A DNA stretch of 64,000 nt, taken from NCBI GenBank assembly GCA_024362935.1, contig JANCRA010000028.1:5430501-5494500 (forward strand), in the 5' to 3' direction. The stretch's first letter is position 1. Each line of letters begins with the position of its first letter. Of this stretch, positions 59,618 to 64,000 are shown one piece after another. Made by a program: the position numbers and the translations under genes. Source of the stretch: Setophaga petechia. Its lineage: Eukaryota > Chordata > Aves > Passeriformes > Parulidae. A model generated the notes under the pieces. That model saw nothing but the letters and a program-made list of their open reading frames with translations. It was not told where the DNA came from and did not search any database.

Positions 59618-61434
59618 TGCCCGGCTGGAGCCCCTGCAGCACCCAGTCACCGAGTCCCACGCAGGACCGAGGGCCGGAAAAATAAACCAGCCACCAACCC
59701 ATTGCGGGCTGTCACGACTGGTCCTTGTTAGCAACTGCGGCTAAAGAAACCTCTTGGCAAAAGGGGAAATCAGAGTGTTCCCTCCTGCCTTGGCCAAGGT
59801 TTTGATGCCTCTCCTCCATGTAGGTGGTTTTGTGTCTTCAAGCTCAGGCTGGAGTACTGCTAGGAGTGGCTTTAGCAAGGCGAGAAATGCAACAGTGAAC
59901 CAACAGCTTCCCTTTCCAACTGACAAAGCAACTTGGGTTCACCTGAAGTGCCACAAGGGCCTGTGTGTGCGTTCCAAGGGCCACCGGGTGGCAGGAACAG
60001 AGACCTTGCTCCTCTCCAAAGCTGTAGAACAATTAGCAGTGGCAAAATGTGATTTTGGGTTAAGCCCTGACAAAATTGTTCCTCATTCGTCCCCAGAAAT
60101 GGGAAGCTGGGCTGGGCCTTTGACCTGCTGGGACTGCAGCGTTGTCGGTCATAGGCATGGAGCCCACGGGAAATGCTGAGGTTCTGGAGTCATTCCCATC
60201 ATGCTGGGATCGTTATACCACCCCACCCCACCCCACCATCCCCCCCCCAAAAATAAAAAATCACGGTTTGCCCTGAAATGGCGGCTCCTCCTCACCCTGT
60301 TGGTCATTATGAGGGGACATTGGGCTCTGGCTGGGGATGGAAATGCTCCCAAAGGGCCTTGAACTCCTGCGGGAATTGGGCCAGCAAGGAGGTGGCACTG
60401 AGCCTTTCAGGGAATTGTGGGGAAAGAGAAGGTCCCCTCTGAGCCTCCTTTTGTCCAGGATGACAGAAACTGTGCTTGGAATGACCGCCTTTGTTTGTAT
60501 TTACAGAACCTGAGACGCACAGTGAGTGCTTCTGGGGAGGAGGGAGGTGTGTGGGGTATGCAGCCAACAAATAACGATGGTTAGTAATGGTTTTGTTGAC
60601 CAACAGTGTAAAGGCCATTGCCATGGGCCTCATGGAGCTCATGGGCTCAGCAGCCACAGTCCCTGTGGAGATCAAGTCTGCCAGGCTCTCTGTGGGTGTC
60701 TGACACTCAGCTCAGCCCTCCGCGGCTCTGTAGCCTCGCCAGGGCCAGCAGGGTCCCGATGCCCAAAGGCACACAAAGCATCCTCCCAGCACAGGCTGAG
60801 CCACTCAGGGTGGCAGAATCCTGTGGCAATTCAGCTCTCTGAGCATCCTCTCTGCTTTTAGACGGTCCCAGTGCCCTTGTCCCACAGACATTGGCTCTGC
60901 CAAGTACCACTGCCTTCTCTAGGTGCTGACGGGCATCAAACAGTGGAGGCACTGTGCTGTGAGGGACAGCGATCTTTTATTTGGGGTGGCTGGGGACAAG
61001 CTGGACCAGAATAAATAGCCATGAGATGTGGCTTTGGATGGGATTCATCCCGATACGTCCCAGTGGGATCCCCTTCAAACATGTAGCCAAGGTCCTGAAA
61101 GCCCAAGGAGGTCCATGCTGGCTCAGGGCTCTCCAGCTGTATGTGACTTGAAAGGAAGGCTTTGGAACTATCCAGGAAACTCCATCCTTTCAATCAAACC
61201 ATGATAGCAGGAAAAATGAAGGGAAGGTCATCGTGGGCACTACTGGGAAGTGATGGAAAGACACAGCAGCCAGCCATGGGGGGAGGCGGGGCCATGATGG
61301 CACACAGGGGAGGAGCCCTGCGGTGGGGCAGGTCTGTGGTGTCACACACTGTCCTGGCCGCAGCACTGTGACATCATTGTGCCTATATGCCTATATAATC
61401 CGGGCCAGCCCCCGCAGCTGCCAGTGCAGTTGCG
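59618..61434 (+). other. Spacer between copies 12 and 13
   Basis: Poly(A) signal 59681-59686; CCCCA/poly-C tract 60218-60260; probable CR1 fragment 60403-60466 (minus); invariant block about 60487-61265; copy 13 promoter. Confidence 0.7.
61369..61398 (+). promoter_or_regulatory. Core promoter of copy 13
   Basis: CRE-like site 61369-61376 and TATATAA 61392-61398; upstream CCGCAG form. Confidence 0.65.
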
Positions 61435-64000
61435 ATGGTGCGTGCCGGAGCCATGGGTGACGGTTACGCACCTTTGACTGCGCTTGTCCTGCTGCTGGCC
61501 GCCGTGGCTGTCTGCTGGGCCCTTGGCCTCTGGCAGCCATGGAGGCGGCAAGCAGGGACAGCGAAGAGGCGCAAGCGCCCCGGGGTCCGGCCCAGAGGCT
61601 CACGCAGGAACCGGGGAGCCCCTGCGGCTCCCAGGCCCTGCAGGCCTCGGGCTACCCCTCGCAAGCGGCCAGGTGCTCCCGCCAGCACCCTGGGCAGCTC
61701 CTGCAGCTGCGGCCCCTGCGTGGCAGTGGGCCGAGAGCTGCAGGAACTGATGCAGCTGCTCTGGGCTGGCAGTGGGACATCTGAGCCGCTCTACTCTGGG
61801 ATGTGGCGGGCCCTGTGGAAAGAGCTGCGGGAGCTGGTGAGGCGAGGCCACCTGCCCTGCTGTGGCTCGTCCCGCTCCCCCAGGCGCCGCCATCCCATGA
61901 GGAGGCAGCTCCCAGGAAGAGTCTCCATCTCTGGGAGGGCCTCGAGCCTTGCAAGGATGGCACGGCAGACGACACCCGCCATCCTTGCAAGAAGCTCAGG
62001 CTGTCAGAGATCCTCCATCCTGCCAGGAGCCTCGGCTACCTCTGACAGCCTCCATCCTTCAGAGAGGCTCAGTGAGACCTGTCAGCCTGCAGCAAGTGCA
62101 GAGCCCGCGGACAGGTCTCCCGGCTCCCTTGGACCCTTGGACTTGGACAAGACGGGCACAACCCTGAGCGTTGTCGTGGCCAGGGAAAGCCCGGGAGTCC
62201 AAGTGGGAGCCCAGCCCGATGCAGGGGAGCCATCTCAGGAGCAGGTGGCTCGGGAGCAGCAAGCGTCCTGCAGCCGGCACTTGTCGGCCCACAGCTGCCA
62301 GGACGCTGTGCCGGCTGTGCCAGCGGGCTGCAGCCCGTGCCGGGTGGAGGAGACGAGCCTCGAGACACCTGGGCACCTCCATCTCGAGGAAGCTGCTCCG
62401 AAACAGCCACCGACTGCCAAGGAGGCCCTAATAGAAGGTGAGATCTTCTGAGGAGCTGTCTGCAGCTCCCCTGGGGCTCTTCAGGGCCATTGCCAGGCCA
62501 GGCCCTCTGAGAGCAGCCTAGTCCCTGGCTGTTCTCAGTGCCTCTGATGGCTTCAAAAATCCCCTGCGTGGTTTGCAGCTGCTCCTGGGACCCCCCTGCG
62601 CGACAGCTCGGGCTGCAGCCCCGGCCGCGCACAAGAGCAGAGCGCAGGCCACGAGGCCGGGGCCAGCGCCGGTGCCGCCGTGCCCCCCTGCAGCGGGGCT
62701 CCTGCAGCCGCCTGTGCGCGCTGCCCGGGCCCGGCCGTGCCGCTCGCCAGCCCCTCGGCTGCAGGGCGGTGGCCGCTGCCCGGCGCGCGGCAGGGAGCAG
62801 GTGAGAGCAGCGCGGCCCGCGGGGGCCGGCCCCTGCCCTGGCGGGTACTGGGCGGGGGGGGTTCCTGGGCGCAGCGCTGACGCCTCGCTCTCGGCCTTTT
62901 GCAGGGCAAAAGAAGGAGCTGCAGGAGCTCTACCAGCTGGGCCCGCAGCTGGGCAGGGGCGGCTTCGGCACCGTTTTCGCGGGCAGCCGCCTGGCGGACG
63001 GTAGCCCGGTAAGTGGGCGGCACGGGCGGGCGCGGGCGGAGGCTCCGGGCCGGGGCTGGGCGGGGCTGGAGCTCAGCCCCCTGTGTCCGTGCCTTGCAGG
63101 TGGCTCTCAAGCGCGTGGCCCGGGAGAGCGTCCTGCGCTGGGACGAGCGCGTGAGTGAGCGGGGCCAGCGGGCCGGGGCGGGCCGGGGCGGGCAGGGATA
63201 AGGCCGGGGAGGGCCCCGAGGGAGGGCGCCGAGGCACGGCGGGGGCGGCGGGCGTGGGCTCAGCGCGCGAGGCGGAGCGCGGCGGGCCCGCGGATGCCGA
63301 ACGCCGGGGCCGGCTCCAGGCGGGGGGACAGCTGCCAAGCGTGCCCTGGGCGGGAGGGATCCCGAGCAGCACGGAGGCTGCCCGAGGGGACACCGGGGCA
63401 TGCCGGGCAGGGGGCAGTGGAGGCACAGGGCAGCACCAGGCCTGGCGCAGGCAATGTCTCGTCCTCGCAGCCCGACGGCACCCGTGTTCCGCTGGAGATC
63501 GTGCTCATGGAGAAGGTGGGCTCCGGCTGCCGCAGCATCATCCAGCTCCTGGACTGGTTCGAGCTGCCTGACAGCTTCGTGCTGGTCCTGGAGCGTCCGG
63601 AGCGGTCGCGGGATCTGCTGGAGCTGCTGCGGGAGCAGCAGTTCCTGAGCGAGGAGGCGGCGCGCTGGCTTTTCTGCCAGGTGCTGGAGGCCGTGTGGCA
63701 CTGCACCGCCTGCGGCGTCTGGCACGGCGACATCAAGGCGGAGAACCTCCTCGTGGACCCGGACACTGGCAGCCTGAAGCTCATCGACTTCGGTTGCGGC
63801 ACCTTCTTCCACGGCCACACCTGCAGGGATGTTGCCGGTGAGCCCGCGGCCCGGGCCCTGCTGCCTCTGCCAGGCACTGCACCGTGCCATTCCCTCCTGG
63901 GCTGTGGGTGCGGCATTCAGCCGGCTGCCGGCTGCCCTGTGCCCCGGGGCAGGTGCTGTGCCCCAGGAGCCGGCTGCTGGCCTTGCCGACAGAGGGGGGC
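61435..64000 (+). CDS. PIM-like kinase copy 13, cut by the window end
   Basis: Exons seen: 61435-62437, 62579-62800, 62905-63008, 63100-63150, 63471-63837; the window ends inside intron 5, so exons 6 and 7 are outside. The visible part is intact and codes for residues 1-582: A23, GCG codon for A43, R57, M123, R125, S166, I195, A328, GRGGFG, K447, E469, HGD, DFG. It resembles copy 12 without K323R and P328. The truncation is by the window only. Confidence 0.8.

Larger units (their letters stand above)
1..64000 (+). repeat. Head-to-tail tandem array of ~5.08-kb units, each with one PIM-like kinase gene
   Basis: Using the window start as an arbitrary phase, the units are 1-5080, 5081-10165, 10166-15249, 15250-20328, 20329-25408, 25409-30493, 30494-35573, 35574-40658, 40659-45743, 45744-50826, 50827-55906, 55907-60985 and 60986-64000 (partial). 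Unit length is 5079-5085 bp; the differences come from a G-run in intron 2, a G-run in intron 5, and a CCCCA/poly-C tract in the spacer. By eye there are about 50 variable positions per unit across all copies. Both window edges lie inside the array, so the true copy number is larger than 12.6. There is no unrelated sequence between units. Confidence 0.98.

Noticed and set aside
1..64000. CRISPR array, phage or bacterial mobile element as the source of the repeats
   Set aside because: The unit is a 5-kb eukaryotic gene with introns, TATA box and poly(A) signal; there are no short spaced repeats or prokaryotic genes.
1..64000. Pure assembly duplication of one unit
   Set aside because: The copies differ at about 50 positions in combinations that recur and recombine, including private changes, which a simple duplication error would not make. 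The exact copy number and order still depend on the assembly.

Overview
The window is one long tandem array. A unit of about 5.08 kb is repeated head to tail, all on the plus strand, twelve times in full and a thirteenth time cut by the window end. The units are about 99% alike by eye. Each holds one seven-exon gene for a diverged PIM-type serine/threonine kinase. Introns, codon use, a PIM1-like kinase with a Cys after the DFG motif, and an apparent relic of a CR1 LINE point to a bird, most likely a songbird: amplified PIM1-like kinases have been reported in zebra finch (recalled, not checked). The species cannot be named from the sequence.

Layout of a unit (unit 1 numbering): a GC box near 296, a CRE-like TGACATCA at 384 and a TATATAA box at 407; a long first coding exon 450-1452; exon 2 1594-1815; kinase exons 1920-2023, 2115-2165, 2486-2852, 3252-3428 and 3608-3711; a poly(A) signal at 3775; then about 1.3 kb of spacer with a CCCCA/poly-C/A-rich tract, a probable CR1 fragment on the minus strand, and a block of about 780 bp (4582-5360) that looks identical in every copy. 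All splice phases fit, giving a predicted protein of 675 residues. No in-frame ATG exists in exons 2-4, so the kinase needs the exon 1 start. No copy carries a stop or frameshift in an exon.

The predicted protein is unlike ordinary PIM1 (a short N-terminus followed by the kinase). It has a hydrophobic segment near the N-terminus followed by a strongly basic stretch, a Cys cluster, a helical Trp/Leu-rich part, a motif RRRHPM that resembles a PIM substrate site with Met in place of Ser/Thr, an acidic Ser/Glu/Pro-rich part, a Pro/Ala/Cys-rich exon 2, and then the kinase domain, which ends almost at the stop codon. The Lys, alpha-C Glu, catalytic Asp and DFG residues are present (except in copy 3), but HRD reads HGD in all copies.

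The copies fall into sequence types that repeat in the order A-B-B-C for units 1-4 and 5-8, followed by C-like and mixed units. This suggests duplication in blocks plus gene conversion or unequal crossing-over. The most interesting points are the array of intact, possibly membrane-tethered PIM-like kinases with a built-in pseudosubstrate-like motif, and the invariant spacer block. Function, expression and membrane insertion are inference only.
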